DNA of 5,176 bases, taken from assembly GCA_016929985.1 (NCBI GenBank), contig JAFGIH010000396.1, positions 1-5,176 on the forward strand. The letters run 5' to 3'. This document shows, piece by piece, positions 5,151 through 5,176 of the stretch. The notes under the pieces are model-generated. The model had not been told where the DNA came from. It worked only from the letters and a program-made list of their open reading frames with translations, and searched no databases. A program made the translations under genes and the position numbers. Origin of the DNA: Thermoleophilia bacterium (GTDB taxonomy: Bacteria; Actinomycetota; Thermoleophilia; RBG-16-64-13). The first letter of the stretch is position 1, and each line of letters opens with the position of its first letter.

Positions 5151-5176
5151 CCTACCAGGCAAACTGTCTATTGGGA

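Noticed and set aside
5003..5176. tRNA, CRISPR array or attachment site in the terminal non-coding region
   Set aside because: No acceptor or T-loop pattern, no regularly spaced repeats and no integrase-type neighbour are visible. Only nested inverted repeats are present.
1..5176. A defence, toxin-antitoxin or mobile-element system
   Set aside because: No nuclease, toxin, recombinase, transposase or terminal inverted repeats of an insertion sequence were seen. The genes are transporters, a lipoprotein, a small membrane protein and a redox protein.

Overview
The window is GC-rich DNA with strong G/C third-position bias, dense short-spaced genes and no recognisable insertion sequence, tRNA, rRNA or CRISPR array. 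The -10-like hexamers with little or no leader, the long false open frames on the wrong strand, and the gene content (an actinobacterial-type lipoprotein, and a cysteine-motif redox protein common in anaerobes) suggest a high-GC, probably anaerobic or facultative bacterium. Actinomycetota is my first guess, perhaps a Coriobacteriia- or Thermoleophilia-like lineage. No marker gene is present, so this is a weak inference.

Layout: positions 2-70 hold the last 22 codons of an unidentified plus-strand gene. It converges, across a small GC hairpin, on a minus-strand gene (101-472) for a four-helix membrane protein. That gene is divergent from a secreted lipoprotein gene (583-1473) with a very strong Shine-Dalgarno sequence. 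After a short intergenic region holding an 18-bp tandem duplication and a large inverted repeat come an ABC-2 type exporter ATPase (1571-2473) and its permease (2461-3261), which overlap by 13 bp. A major facilitator superfamily transporter (3324-4529) follows, probably from its own near-leaderless promoter, and is translationally coupled to a C_GCAxxG_C_C family protein (4532-5002). A terminator-like hairpin closes this unit. The last ~130 bp are non-coding and contain nested inverted repeats that could be a structured RNA or regulatory site of whatever lies beyond the window.

How the genes work together: the ATPase and permease form a half-complement of an ABC-2 exporter, with two copies of each subunit expected per transporter. 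The lipoprotein just upstream could be an accessory of this exporter, but the only evidence is proximity. The MFS protein and the cysteine-rich protein look like one functional unit, since members of that redox family typically sit next to transporter genes. The substrate of neither transporter can be read from the sequence. The most unusual features are non-coding: the repeat and dyad complex before the ABC operon, and the nested inverted repeats at the right edge.
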